From positions 4,159,607-4,223,606 of the forward strand of contig CM021322.1 in the NCBI GenBank assembly GCA_010645155.1: a DNA stretch of 64,000 bases, read 5' to 3'. The position numbers were made by a program, and so were the translations under genes. Shown piece after piece: positions 25,500 through 36,690 of the stretch (its first letter is position 1; the number at the start of each line of letters is the position of its first letter). The notes beneath the pieces are model-generated. The model did not search any database. It was not told the origin of the DNA and saw nothing but the letters and a program-made list of their open reading frames with translations. This stretch comes from Tigriopus japonicus. Taxonomy: Eukaryota; Arthropoda; Copepoda; Harpacticoida; Harpacticidae.

Positions 25500-28400
25500 A
25501 GAGCGTCTCAAAGGCGGTGGTGACCTCTGATCTCGCACTGCCTCATTATTGGAAAGAATCCCAGGAAAACAAATTCATTCTCAGACCAAAGAGCACCATG
25601 GGATCATCATCATCATCATCATCCTCATTCTCATATGGTAATCCATGCACACATCATGAAGTCATAAAAGGTGGAATTCACTTTTCTTTTGTCATCATCA
25701 GAAATTAGACCAAGCACCCTTCTTTGTCCCCGAGTTTCATTTGGGTCTCACACCTTCACAGCTATTTAAACGTCACTTGATCCTCGGTGTCTCTCTCAGT
25801 TAATCCCCTATTATCTGGTCTGAGTGTTTGCTGATTGACCGTGGGACTCGGTCCAAATCTGGAGTTGACAGCATTCCAAAAGTACCTGAGATGCTGCTGC
25901 TGCCGTCATCGTCATCGTTGTTGCTGAAGTTAGTAGAAGTAAAGACCTGGTGGTGGTTGATGTCGCTTATTATTACTGTAGCCCCCCCTTCCCACCGAGT
26001 TGTCCCTCAAAGAACGACAATCTCTCAAGGCTCCAGCTGAGAATGCTACAAAAGTTTTTGGAGCGGCAACACTGCTGCCACAACGAAAACTATCGGCCAA
26101 AGAAGGATCCTTTAGGTACCCTACAGGCGACCAAAACCCTCCCGAAATAGAAGAAAACAAAGAAATTGAGCCGATGACGCGAAGCTTTGACTGTTTGCTG
26201 GGGCTAGTTGAACAACGCCAACTAATCCTTTGGAAATCTCCACTGTCTGAGTGTTGGATGATGGCGTTCTTCAGGGAACCAAAGTGTGAAAGAGCAAGCA
26301 AAGAGATCTATCTACGTGGGTTCACTTTGAACAGAGGATCCAACAGGTGAATACTGAGGTGCACCCCGACCCAGTGTTATTATGGCTCATAGTAAATATA
26401 TCAAGATTATGATCTAGTGAGAGCTGAGAACCTCGGTAGGAGGGATATTGTAGTGAACATTCCCGACACATTGTGATAATATGGGCAGCCCCTATTTGTA
26501 GCCCGACGAAGCGTCCTGAATGAGCTGAACAGGTGAATGGGCAGAACAATGTCTAATACACACTGGTCAATGGCATTCCTGGCAAATCAATGGTTCCAAA
26601 TCTAGGATTTTCTTGTTCATGGTATTCCATCTAGTCAACGCCAGCGATTAGTTTGGAATGATCCGTTTTGATTGTCTCAGAAAGGAACACACCACAACCC
26701 TTTGCATTCCGATGCCATCGCATGAAGCCCAAGAAAGAGGAAAATAGATGTTCTCACCAGATTCTGTACCCTTAACCACATGACAGGAGTGGATCTTTTT
26801 TTCAGAGGGGTCCGCTTTTGTCGAGTACTCTTTGTATCTAGCAGCTGATTCGGGGAGATGGACTCAAATTGGGCGATACGATAGATAGAGCCTAAATAGT
26901 CCGGGAGATAGATGGGGGGTAGTAGTTATCGATAATAGCGCTAACCAAGAAAAAATAATAGGGAACCCTCAGTGTCCATGTAGCATGGGGGACTCCACTT
27001 AGAAGATGGGCAGCTACTCAGTCCGTCTTTGGTTCTTTCTCTCGTTTTTTACCAAGACTGGCTGTGATTGGATAAATTAAGCACAACAATCGAAGGGTAC
27101 ACAGGTTCTCAGAGTCCTCAAACTTAGCTTTTTAGGTACACGCGATTTTGTGGTTTTTTTTGTACAACGAAGACATTACAATTGACCAGAGACAGAAAAA
27201 TACAATTCAAAGGAAGACATGGCAGTCCCAGAAGCTTATTTCCTTCCTTCTATTTTAGAGCTCTGAGGAGCTGAAGATCCGAAAAATATAGTCTCACACT
27301 CCCCAAGACCAATTCGATATCGGTCTACCGAAAGAATTGGTGATCGCGAAGTAGCGAGTGGTTCAGTTTCAGAAGAGAGAAAGAGGGTTTGTTGGTTGAT
27401 GGTGATGGAATTATGGACGGTGAATGAGCTCCTGAGAAAAAATTTCGAACGCCAAATAATGGAGTGAATACAACAAGCCCGATGGAGCAGAAGCTAATGT
27501 GGACAAGATGAAAACCTTGTGCAACCCCTTCTCTCTCTCTCTCGCTCACTCTCTTAATCTTTCCCATCCTTTGGCTTCGTTTTGTTTCGTTTCAGTTCAC
27601 AAGCTGAAAAAGACACTCTTGAACGAATTGAGTTCCAATGGGCAATTGATGATGAGCTCGATTCATTCGGGATTGACGACAACCATCTCAAGGAAAGTTT
27701 TCTTTCTCAACCAACGCCAAGGGATGGAAATACGATCCGAATTTTGTGAGTTGACAATTTTCAACTCCAGGCTGTTTTGTATCCAAGTAACACAAAAGAA
27801 ATTCGCGCTCCCACCGATTTTTTTTTCTTCTTTTCTCCTCCTCTCTTCATTTTTGTGAATAGCCAAAAAATTCACCCAACGACATACACAACAATCACAG
27901 AAAAATACGAACAGACAAAACTATTTTTTCCTCTTTTTTTTTCTTGAACAAATTTTTCCCATGAAATCAAAAAACCCGAAGCCATTTGAGCGACGGGATT
28001 GTTGGTCATGAGAACCAACATTCAAGCTCTTGATGGTCGTCGTCACTCTCCCTGGGATGATTTTTTCGCTCTTTGTCGTTATTTGTGGAGAATATGGAAT
28101 TGGTTTCTTTCTCCATCCACGTCTGTACCGTCGACCATTGGTTGGTTGGGTGATGCCATTTCATTCTCCGTGACATATGCATAGACAACAATGACTAATG
28201 CCATCAGGAACACCAACCAACGATTGGTTGAGCGCTCCTTACAAGAAGAGAGAGATTGGAATACCATTTGAATCCCTAATTCGCTCTCACACATTGGTAT
28301 TGAAAATCAATCCCATTGGCAATAATTGTATGCTATCCATATATTCAACTTTGCTCAGAATAGCATTATGTTCATGTAGTAGTTCACACGCACATACAGG

Positions 28401-29252
28401 CCAAAAAAGGATATTGACTTGCCTTAATCGAGAATGTTCAATGTCTGGGATGAATCGTTTGGATATTTGACGATTTGGATTCGCTCACTGCCCTCCGATA
28501 AATGACAAAAGCATTCCTTGTCAAGATTGATGGGCAATGTCATTACTTACATTTCTATATTTCACTCAGGGATACGCCATAACTTTTGGCTTTGTATTTT
28601 GCCAATCTGCCATTTCTAATATAAAGTCATAGATTGGAGTCTCTCATCTGTCAAAGCTAATTCAAATAACACTTGAAAAAGTTCGTAAATAGGCATATCA
28701 ATCAAGTTCAAGATTGGTTGTAATAAAGTGAAGCTACAGTTAGTCCCTATGGATGGGAAATTCGAACTAATTGTCTCGAGGCACATTGGCGCAAATGCTT
28801 CCCACTTCTGTTTCCAGATTCCTGTTTTTGTTGTTGGCCATGGTGGTGGTGGTGGTAGTGATCAGTGTGCTTTTAATGTTGTTCCCACCCTTCATTGTCT
28901 TGTTCTGGGATTTGGTTTGAGCTTTGAATGGATTCAAATTGGAAATGAGTGAACTCCGAGGTGACCCGTCTGAGATTCTTCTCAATCTTTGTTCTTCCGA
29001 GTGGTTTCCTCACTCGAACACGAATATACAATGTGATCACTTTAAAAAAAATAACTACGTTCAATACACGCACAGAAGCAGAAAAGTATTTGTTTGTCAC
29101 CGCAAATGGTACCAAATTACTTTTGGGATGGCACTATTCGCACTTGTTGACTGAGCTCATAGCCTTAAATGGAGAACAAACCAGAATTTTTATGACATAA
29201 AAACAGCAGTTTGAGTTAAGTTTGTGGGGGATTTTTTCTTTCAGTGTTTGAG

Positions 29253-29632
29253 TGTGGGAAACAGTTCCTCAAGTCAAGAGAGAGATCTCAAAAAATCTGA
29301 GAATTTTCTCACTCATCCAATCCCAAGACCAAAGAGATGGCTCCGACCTGATATGTTGTCCATATCCACACCTCCGGTGGTCATCTTCAATTCATTTTTC
29401 TCGTCAAGCCTTGGCATCTTTTGGATGATCTTCTCATTTATGGTCCTTGTCCTTCAATTAACTACTATATTAACTTGTGCATATATGCTCAGCTAAAGTG
29501 AAAATAAGTGGTCGGGGATATCAATGAGCAATAAGGCACCCAAATCAGTGAGAGAGTAAGAGATTTAGCGAGAGGGCCGCCACCTAGTGGATGGAGGAGG
29601 CGGCTCAAAGAGTGGCTTTGCCCCCGTGAGAA
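29253..29632 (+). promoter_or_regulatory. Two CSL/Su(H) sites 3' of NRARP-like gene 2
   Basis: TGTGGGAA (29253-29260) and CGTGAGAA (29625-29632). They lie 320-700 b beyond the stop codon of the minus-strand NRARP-like gene 2. Confidence 0.45.
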
Positions 29633-29898
29633 ACAAACGACGACGGATATCTGAAGAACTGTTCGATGGGCGGAAACAACATTTCCACACTTCCTGTTTG
29701 CTTGAGCTTTCCATCAGTCCAAGCTTTGGAGAGTCCCACAATATTTACAGTGCTAACTCCTCAGGGATATTTCATGACCCCAAGAGATCTTAGGTAGCTA
29801 CCGACAATATTTTGTCACCTTTCACCGCACCGTTATTTACGCTATTTAAGAGTTTAAGAGACAAAAAATCCAAAAACTCAAGTGTGAATTTTACGATT

Positions 29899-29904
29899 TT
29901 TATT
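29899..29904 (-). terminator. Polyadenylation signal of NRARP-like gene 2
   Basis: AATAAA on the minus strand, about 45 b after the stop codon of NRARP-like gene 2. This implies a very short 3' UTR. Confidence 0.5.
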
Positions 29905-29949
29905 GGCTGAATGAATATGCTGCGTTGCAAATGACAATAATATGAAAAA

Positions 29950-30576
29950 TCAATTGGAGCTTTTTAGCCCAAGAATGTAAGTCAGAAGCTGCGAATTGTA
30001 GCTGAAGGAGGCCAAATGGGCCAGAGAAAACCCGTCTCGATTCGTCAGATGAGGATTGGCACCAAATTGGATGAGGACCTTGACCAAGGGTAAATTACCC
30101 TCCAGACAAGCCATATGAAGTGGTGTGGATCCGTACTCGTCGTAGGCATTCAGATTGAGATGCTCCGAGTGAAGGCGGAGGAAATCTTCCAAGGCCGGAA
30201 CATCGTTGACACGGAGACATTTTTGCACGAACTCGGCTTGCAACGCCTCATCAATTTTTTGACTCCTGGTAGACGAGGACGGCATGACTCGAGAAGGCAC
30301 AGGTAGGGTGGTCAATGGGCTTAGAGGTTGCAAGGCTTCATGATAAATGGTTGGAAAGGCCGGCATCTTATTCACAAAGTGACGAATCTCAGGTTTGACC
30401 GGTTGCTCTTGAACCAGTTCCGTTAGCGAAGTAGTGGATGAGGTGATCATGTCCGTTTCGTCGATATCGGATGTAGTTGACATCGGAGAAGGAGGATCAG
30501 AGAAGGCCGGTGAATACACATTACTTTGGGAGTAACTCGCAAAAGGTTTGAAGATCTCGGTGGTTGAAAAGGACAT
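29950..30576 (-). CDS. NRARP: NRARP-like two-ankyrin-repeat protein, copy 2
   Basis: Single-exon paralogue of the gene at 12557, in convergent orientation, 208 aa. Ankyrin repeat 1 (149-178, TPLHMACLEGN then LIQFGAN) and repeat 2 (181-203, LAHLASF) are joined by LTNRDGF, the NRARP signature. The N-terminal region repeats the motifs of copy 1: VYSPAFSDPPSPMST at about 20-34 and FPTIYHEALQPLSP at about 74-87. The expected role is a nuclear Notch-CSL feedback modulator, by homology. The frame stays open for 171 codons upstream to 31089, but that extension is unlike copy 1 and contains a CSL site, so I read it as 5' UTR or promoter. The chosen ATG has A at -3. A poly(A) signal follows within 50 b of the stop. 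Confidence 0.88.
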   Translation of the reverse strand: MSFSTTEIFKPFASYSQSNVYSPAFSDPPSPMSTTSDIDETDMITSSTTSLTELVQEQPVKPEIRHFVNKMPAFPTIYHEALQPLSPLTTLPVPSRVMPSSSTRSQKIDEALQAEFVQKCLRVNDVPALEDFLRLHSEHLNLNAYDEYGSTPLHMACLEGNLPLVKVLIQFGANPHLTNRDGFSLAHLASFSYNSQLLTYILGLKSSN

Positions 30577-32216
30577 GCTAGAGCCTTGTAGGATTGCTCG
30601 CGATGACACAATGGAATGGGACCTTGACGTGTGATCCTCTGAACACTCGAGTCTCGACTGACGTCCCAAGCATCTCGGACGGAGAACGGATGGGAAAGAA
30701 CATTTTTTCTCACGATCCTGAACGCAGGCCGGGAGTTCTCGTTGGACAATCATCGGGCTGGATTCGGGCAACGCTGGCCCGTGAGACTCGGATGATGAGA
30801 GAAGGATGAAGCCATGAATATCCATCCATGTACGCAAGTACGGAAAACGAAAAGCAGGAAGGGTCTCTCGATCAAACGACTGAAGACCAATAACAGAAGA
30901 CAATGTGAGTGGATAAGGAAGAAAAGAAGAGGAAAGGGGATTTGGAAGGGGCAACGGGAGAATTGAAAGACCGTAGGAGAGACCCAAATCATTTTTCCCG
31001 CTACAGGTTTTCTTTACTTGTGCCGCGTGGGGTCTTACGATAAGGGAATAAGCTCTTGAAGACATGTGGGACCTTATTTGCCATGACATATGTCATGACA
31101 TATGTAAAAAAGTGATTCATTTAATTAACCATTAACAAAGTTAAGGTAACGGCATGACCCACGAAATATGATTTTAATTCAGAGTTTTAATATGAATTTT
31201 TTGAAAAAAAGACCTAACTGTTTAGGGCTATGTCCTTTGGCTATTTATAGAAATGGTTCCAGACGGGGTTGGTCGGGGGTTTATCCCATCCGAAAAGTGT
31301 CCCGTTCATTCCACTTCGGATAAACAGGATTTTCCTACTTATTCAAGCCTTTTTCCTTATTTCTATATACAAGTTTGTTTTCTCTGTTATCTGGTGTGAT
31401 GTCGTTATCATCAATTGAGAGTGTGACAGTGTTTGCTACTATTCTTGCGATTAAATTTTACTTCATGGATTCCTGTTTTGAATCTATCCACAACAGCCAT
31501 ATTCTAATACATGAAACATGTTTCTCTGGGAAGCTAAAAGTGAATAGATGGATGGGTGGAACAGATGGAAGTGGCTGGGTACTTGCTTTTATGGACGTTT
31601 TCAAGTAAATGTCACCAACTTTGAAATAAAGGTTTTGTTACCGCTTCTTTAGTTACCGCCATCTACCGATACAACAACTCGTGTCTTGAAAAGTAGCTTT
31701 TTAAGAAGAACAATTTTGTTATGATTTTCCACACACTTTGCCTAAGTTTTGCTTCATCATGGTGTATGGATGGTTAAGCTTGCATTTGATAATATTTTGA
31801 TTGTCAGGAAAGCCAATAAACCTGCATACATTTAGGACATCAGAAGTAAAACGTTCAAGGCACCAAAAGAATAGAATAGGGATTCAATGATAAAAAACCT
31901 TAATAAGAATGAACAGCATACATGGATCATATTTTCTTTGACACATATAACCATATGATTTGAAAAAAAAACATCATGTAATTTAATACTTCCTGCAATA
32001 GTTCCAACACATAAAAAATTCCTTTGAGACTGAATGCTCTGTTGTGACGTAGTGGGAAATCTTATTCATTGAACTGCTGGAGCAGGATTTGGAGCATATC
32101 TATGCAAGGCCATGAGCTATATGCTATACTTTAAGGCCAGAAGTAACTGTAGGTCGCATGTTAACTACATTCATTAATTCAGAAAAGCTCGCTCGAGCTT
32201 CTATACAGGGTGCGGA
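30577..32216. other. Upstream region of NRARP-like gene 2, no further gene
   Basis: Holds the promoter and 5' UTR of NRARP-like gene 2 at its left end. A tandem palindrome, TGACATATGTCA followed by TGACATATGT, lies at about 31084-31105, roughly 510 b upstream of the start codon, and contains two CATATG E-boxes. Beyond 31.1 kb the sequence becomes more AT-rich and no coding signal is recognised. Confidence 0.4.
30707..30714 (-). promoter_or_regulatory. Promoter-proximal CSL/Su(H) site of NRARP-like gene 2
   Basis: CGTGAGAA on the gene's own strand, 131 b upstream of the chosen start codon. It mirrors the proximal sites of copy 1 and is the rightmost member of the cluster; the next exact match is 18 kb away. 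Confidence 0.5.
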
Positions 32217-32372
32217 GGGGAATTTTTCCCTTTTGAGCCTCGCCCTGCCAACAAAGCCAGCCATCATTTCGCACAAGTTGTTCCGATAGGCAATTTCAAG
32301 TCCAGCATCAGAATGGTTCTCCGTCTGTGGGTGTGGAGCAAAGTCTTCAAGTCTCCTTGAAAAAGGTCGTTA
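32217..32372 (-). mobile_element. SINE fragment (body only)
   Basis: Shares most bases with 59053-59205, including GAGCCTCGCCC, CCGATAGGCAATTTCAAGTC and AGAATGGTTCTCCGTCTGTG. The tRNA-like head seen in the other copy is missing, as in a 5'-truncated minus-strand insertion. A T-rich stretch at the left end is the likely degraded poly(A) tail. Confidence 0.65.
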
Positions 32373-32991
32373 TCTTGCTTTATTCTTTTACTAGCCAATT
32401 TTTCTTTTACTTGCCATTTTTGATCATATGATCTAGTCACATGGTAAAAGTACAAAAACAGAGTTTAAAATTATGATAGCACAAATAGTATAGAATAGAA
32501 TAGTAAGTTTTATTCCCTGAACACAGTATAGCTGTATGAGGAGAATGTGGACGAATCAAGCCAAATGAGCCTTCCTCGATTTGGATGTGAACTCCACTCT
32601 TAAAATCGTTAAAAGTGTTAGACGGTTCCAATCATTGATCACTAGGACTCGGATAAATAAGTTGATGTTTCTTGTTTATTTGTGTTATGTATCGATCCTC
32701 CTCTTTGTTAGCGATGCACTTTTTGTTTAATCATTCCTAACTCCGGTGATCAATGCTGGCTGGCTTGGTTCCCTTGTTTCTCAAAGGCCATTGACAGCAG
32801 CCAGCTTTGAAGCCTTGCATTGAAACATGAAGACAAGCCACGTTGGCTTTACGTACACGAATAATAAATGAAATCAAGAAGGAAATTCAAAAATCCAAAA
32901 CACAACACGGTGTTCATTTGAGTTGGAGAAATAAGCCTTAACTTCCAGAGGCTTTTTAGACCAAAATTGAGTGTAGAGGCAATACTGTATA

Positions 32992-34291
32992 CAGGCCGGG
33001 GCGCTTAAAACTGAACACTTTTGAAATAACCGCGTTTTTTAGTATGAAATTATTGTAGCCTCCAATTGGCCATTCATGCAAGTGGCTAAATCAATCAGGA
33101 TTGGACTTGCAAAGTTTTGTTAATATTGTTCAATTAATGTAGCTGTCAGCACCAAGAACATGGCTGAGAAACGAGCTGCAATTTTAGGTCTATCTGCCGC
33201 CGGAAAGACACCGACAGAGATCTCACGAAATTTGAACTGTTCTCGCACCACTGTCTACTCCACCATCGCTCGGGGGACATCAGAGACAGCCCCAAGAGTC
33301 CGCCCAAGACCAGCAAGACCAGATAACCTTGTAGACTCTGTCAGGAACTTCATCGAGGCCAAGAGGGGCAAGGTCACCATCAGAGGATTGGCAAGAGACT
33401 TTGATGTGGACAAGAGGACCATGGGACGTCTGGTGCACGAGGACATTGGACAAAAGACATTCAAGAGGACCCCCAGACATGGATTGAAGCCTGTAGATCG
33501 ATCCAAACGACTGGAGAGGGCCCAGAAGATGCTCAAGAAGATCAAGCACAAGCCTGCTGGGACTGTCATCCTGTTTTCTGACGAGACCCCTTTTTCCTTG
33601 GGTGAGATTGTTGCATCAGACACTGGTTTCTACCTGGCTGAGGTTAGGAGTGGCCGGGATGACGACGTGATCCACACCAGCAAGGAGCGTCACTTTGCAA
33701 GCCTACAAATTCTTGCAGTGGTGGCATCGGACGGGGGCAAGTGTCCCTTGGTCTTTTTGAAGGATAAGGAGAGGCTGACTGCGGCCACCTACATCAAGTA
33801 CCTCAGAGAGAAGGTCTTCCCCTGGGCCAGAGCAAACTATGGGGACAGATGGTGGTGGCAACAAGACGGAGCCAGCTGCCACACTGCTGGGATAACCCAG
33901 GAATTCCTGGCTGCTGAGACCCCTGGTTTTTGGGGGAAGGAAGACTGGCCTCCACACAGCCCCGATCTTTCACCTCTCGACTTTGCAGTATTTGGGCGGT
34001 TGAAGGGGATGATGTCAGGGGTTCAGTACCACAACAAGGACCAGTTGAAGGCCGCCATTCAGTCTGCCTGAGCCAACCTAGACCAGAACTTCATCAAAAA
34101 GAGCTGCGCAAAGTTCCGGACGAGGCTGGAACAAGTGATTGAGGCTGAAGGGGGCCATATTGAGTAGTCAGCACTGGACATGTCTGGTCTATAATCTATT
34201 AACATTTCAATTTGCTGCGTCTCTCCAATCTCATGCAATAAACCCTAATTCATTGAAACTCAAAGTGTTCACTTTTAAGCGCCCCGGCCTG
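32992..34291 (+). mobile_element. maT-type (mariner/Tc1 superfamily) DNA transposon
   Basis: 1300-b element with inverted ends of about 32 b differing at one position: left CAGGCCGGGGCGCTTAAAAC, right the reverse complement beginning CAGGCCGGGGCGCTTAAAAG. It is flanked by TA duplications at 32990-32991 and 34292-34293. It encodes one transposase. The nearly identical ends and long open frame indicate a young copy. Confidence 0.88.
33160..34167 (+). pseudogene. maT (DD37D) transposase with one nonsense codon
   Basis: Cut-and-paste transposase of about 336 codons. Two helix-turn-helix units (about residues 1-45 and 60-110) precede the RNase H-like domain. The catalytic aspartates are D141 (FSDET), D236 (QQDGAS) and D274 (PLDFAVF). 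The second and third are separated by 37 residues, the DD37D spacing of the maT clade. A TGA at 34069-34071 interrupts the frame at codon 304, where a tryptophan codon would fit. The frame then continues to a TAG at 34165-34167 with the family's usual C-terminal stretch (RTRLEQVIEAEGGHIE). The break lies after the catalytic core, so the truncated protein might still fold, but I treat the copy as probably inactive. Confidence 0.85.
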
Positions 34292-34293
34292 TA

Positions 34294-34690
34294 TGTACAG
34301 GGTGACAAGGAAGTCTTAGAACAGCAAACGTAGCTTGCTAAATAACTCCAAATCGTTTGGCTTGATAAATATTTTATTTAACCATGAAATGATGACCATC
34401 TCCTGAAGCATATAAAGTTCAAGTTTCAGACAAAATGATAACCTGTGGCCTTCACAACAGCCTCGAGACGGCACCTAGCATCACCACAGAATAATGCACC
34501 ACATCCTTTTCAATTGTGTCCCAGGTAGCAGAAGGGCAGCCTTGAGGTTGTTGTTTACACTCTAGGAGGGTTTTACTCCAACCTTGCCCTCAAGATTAAA
34601 CAGCCTTGCAAAGTTGGATCATTTCGATCTGGAGAGGAAGAGAGCCATTCTTATTGAAGAGGATGTGGTGCGTCCATCCTGTGTATATTC
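34294..34690 (-). mobile_element. Degenerate mariner-like remnant
   Basis: Begins with TACAGGGTGACAAGGAAGTC right at the edge of the maT element, a typical mariner-type end. On the minus strand, 34435-34500 encodes CGDARCRLEAVVKATGYHFV, which resembles the C-terminal end of mariner transposases. On the plus strand, 34610-34665 encodes KLDHFDLERKRAILIEEDVV, possibly the opposite end of the same family. Too decayed to classify further. Confidence 0.4.
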
Positions 34691-35017
34691 TAGATGCCGT
34701 TTCCATACTTTTGTGATTTTATATGAAATTTGGTCTATATATGCTTAGTCTTAGATATGGTCATTATTTTATGAGTCGACTAAATAAAAAAAATGTAATG
34801 TGGATTTATCTACGAAGTTTGTTGTCCTAAGACTTACTAGTCTCGAAATCTTTGAATTTGTGTCTAAATTCCCGTTGAAGGGCTTGATAACGCCTTATTG
34901 TCCTTGGCCCGACGTCCCTTCGGATTATTGGCGGTCCAACAGTTGGCAGGAAACTTTGTCCAGCTTCCTGCCCAATTCCACCAACAACGAAACGGATCAG
35001 CGATGACGAACGATAGG

Positions 35018-35245
35018 TCGACTTGTGGTGTTCAGGACCTTATGACATAAGATAAGAATGGCCGTAGGTTTACAAAATTATTAGAAGGAATAAAAAGATC
35101 TACTTACAATCATCACGGCTTGGAAATATACAAACTGAGGTGAAGAAAGAAATGGGGAACGCATTATCTAAGATGGCTCTCTCGGAGGACTCGGAGCGAT
35201 GCTCTGATTTCTTTCTTTCCTTTGTTGCACGTTTTTGATTGATGG
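35018..35245 (+). repeat. Direct repeat, left copy (flanks secreted-peptide gene)
   Basis: Starts ATAGGTCGACTTGTGGT and shares GATAAGAATGG, GTAGGTTTACAAA, AGAAGGAATAAA, ATCATCACGGC and ACTCGGAGCGATG, in order, with 36545-36880. The two copies flank the small secreted-peptide gene, as left by a tandem duplication or by two insertions of an unclassified repeat. Confidence 0.65.
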
Positions 35246-35458
35246 AGTTTGATTGCCGACAAGCATAAGGAAATAGTGATGCTAACCCATCAAAGTTTCC
35301 AAACTAAGGTAAAACTAATTTCAAGCTCTCACATAACTTCACATGTCCCACATAAAAATGATCTAATTTGTGCTTACTTGTTATGCTCATGAGCGATTTC
35401 TGATATTAAAGATCATGCTCAGAATCCTTTTAGAAGGTGATTGATGTTGAGGGCAGGG

Positions 35459-35465
35459 TATAAAA
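35459..35465 (+). promoter_or_regulatory. TATA box of secreted-peptide gene
   Basis: TATAAAA lies 73 b upstream of the predicted start codon at 35538. The spacing suits a transcription start near 35490 and a 5' UTR of about 45-50 b. Confidence 0.6.
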
Positions 35466-35537
35466 GCTTAAAACAAGTTTACTAAGGGACATCACTAACT
35501 TTAGTTGCACTAGTGGAAGCAAACGTGTTGATTCAAC

Positions 35538-36230
35538 ATGAATGTCTTGGTAAGTGTCAATTGTTCTTTTTTCCTTGTAAAAACCATTGGGCCAGGTTTG
35601 TTCAGTTTGAAAATTAAAATGCAAAGAATCCATAAGAATAAAATGTGTCAAAATTTCCCCAATTTTTGGTGTTAAACTGAATGCTGGCATTATTTCAGAA
35701 TTTTTCAAATTTTTTCTTTGAAAAAAAAAAAATTGAAAATTGAAAAAAAAATCGACAGATCGATTTTAGTTTTAGGCGGAAACGCCATTTTCAGTAAGAA
35801 ATTGAAAGGTTTTTCATCCAATGTAATTGACTTTGGATTGTTAGTTGCAAAACTATACTTTTTGAAACTTTTCTGGAATCTCTTATCGAGAGAATATTTC
35901 GAGGGTCACGTCTAAATTTGAAGTCTCCCATTTCTTTCCACTATCTAGGTCTTTTCGAGCTTTTTCTTGGTTTTCGCAGCCTCCGTCTTGGCTGCTCCAA
36001 AACCAGCTCAGGTTGAGCCTATCGTGGATTTTCGTGTTGCCGGAGGACGCCGACAATCATTTGCCTCGTTTGCAGCTCCTCCAACCCACCCAAATGGACA
36101 GAACTCGTACGGTGGGGGAAATCCATTCCATTCTTATGGACCCCGGAAATCAACAACTTCGCCACCGGGACCTACCGGACCAGCAGGAGTGCCTTATGGT
36201 TATGGTCATGGCTCTGCTGGCTATAAATAG
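35538..36230 (+). CDS. Small secreted Gly/Pro/Tyr-rich peptide, two exons
   Basis: I do not recognise the family. Exon 1 (35538-35549) encodes only MNVL and ends at a perfect donor (TTG then GTAAGT). Exon 2 (35949-36230) begins after CTATCTAG and runs to a TAA. The joined product is 97 aa. Residues 1-20 form a strong signal peptide (hydrophobic FSSFFLVFAASVLA, then the cleavage-like AAPKP). The mature part is rich in G, P, S and Y, with a basic GGRRQSF stretch, GPTGPAGVPYGYGHG near the end and no cysteines. A very short first coding exon holding the start of the signal peptide, and a TATA promoter, are common in arthropod cuticular and secreted-peptide genes. A cuticle or matrix protein or an antimicrobial-type peptide are both possible. 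Confidence 0.7.
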
Positions 36231-36544
36231 TTTCGGCAAGGCCTTGAACCAAGAACCAATTTCACTGAAGCCTTAAAGGTCTTTGAGCCCTCACATCCTC
36301 TGTGAATTCCAATTGACTTTTGTATTGATGAATTATTTGGCTCAAAATTTTTCCCAATATCAAATCAGACTCGAAACATCGCAGCTTTTTTCTTTTATCG
36401 GAACAATCATGATGATATTGTGCCGCAGAAGCAAACCAGAGGAGAATCTTCTTTCTTCTCGTACCCTTTTCTTAGTCTTAAAGCAAAAAGGATCATGTTC
36501 CTTTGGTGAGGGATGTCAGGAAGTCCATGATAGGAAAAAGTATA

Positions 36545-36659
36545 ATAGGTCGACTTGTGGTCTTCAGGACTTTATTACATGAGATAAGAATGGACGTAGG
36601 TTTACAAACTTAATAGAAGGAATAAACAGATCTTACCCAAAATCATCACGGCCTGGAAA

Positions 36660-36690
<31 letters not shown>

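Larger units (their letters stand above)
13139..29949. other. 16.8-kb gene-free interval between the NRARP-like pair
   Basis: No protein gene, tRNA or recognisable transposon was found between the two convergent NRARP-like genes. The interval has a 13-b poly-C run near 13535-13547, a (CTCA)-type array at about 22923-22966, a GA run near 25249-25269, an ATC run near 25608-25622 and twelve exact YGTGRGAA CSL matches (listed separately). Many short open frames occur (for example 21224-21607 minus, 25930-26301 minus) but none shows a domain or plausible codon structure. It looks like regulatory or lncRNA-bearing DNA. Confidence 0.5.

Noticed and set aside
34800..35006. Plus-strand frame ending YCPWPDVPSDYWRSNSWQ
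   Set aside because: Looks somewhat protein-like, perhaps a decayed terminal exon, but I found no partner exons and cannot name it.
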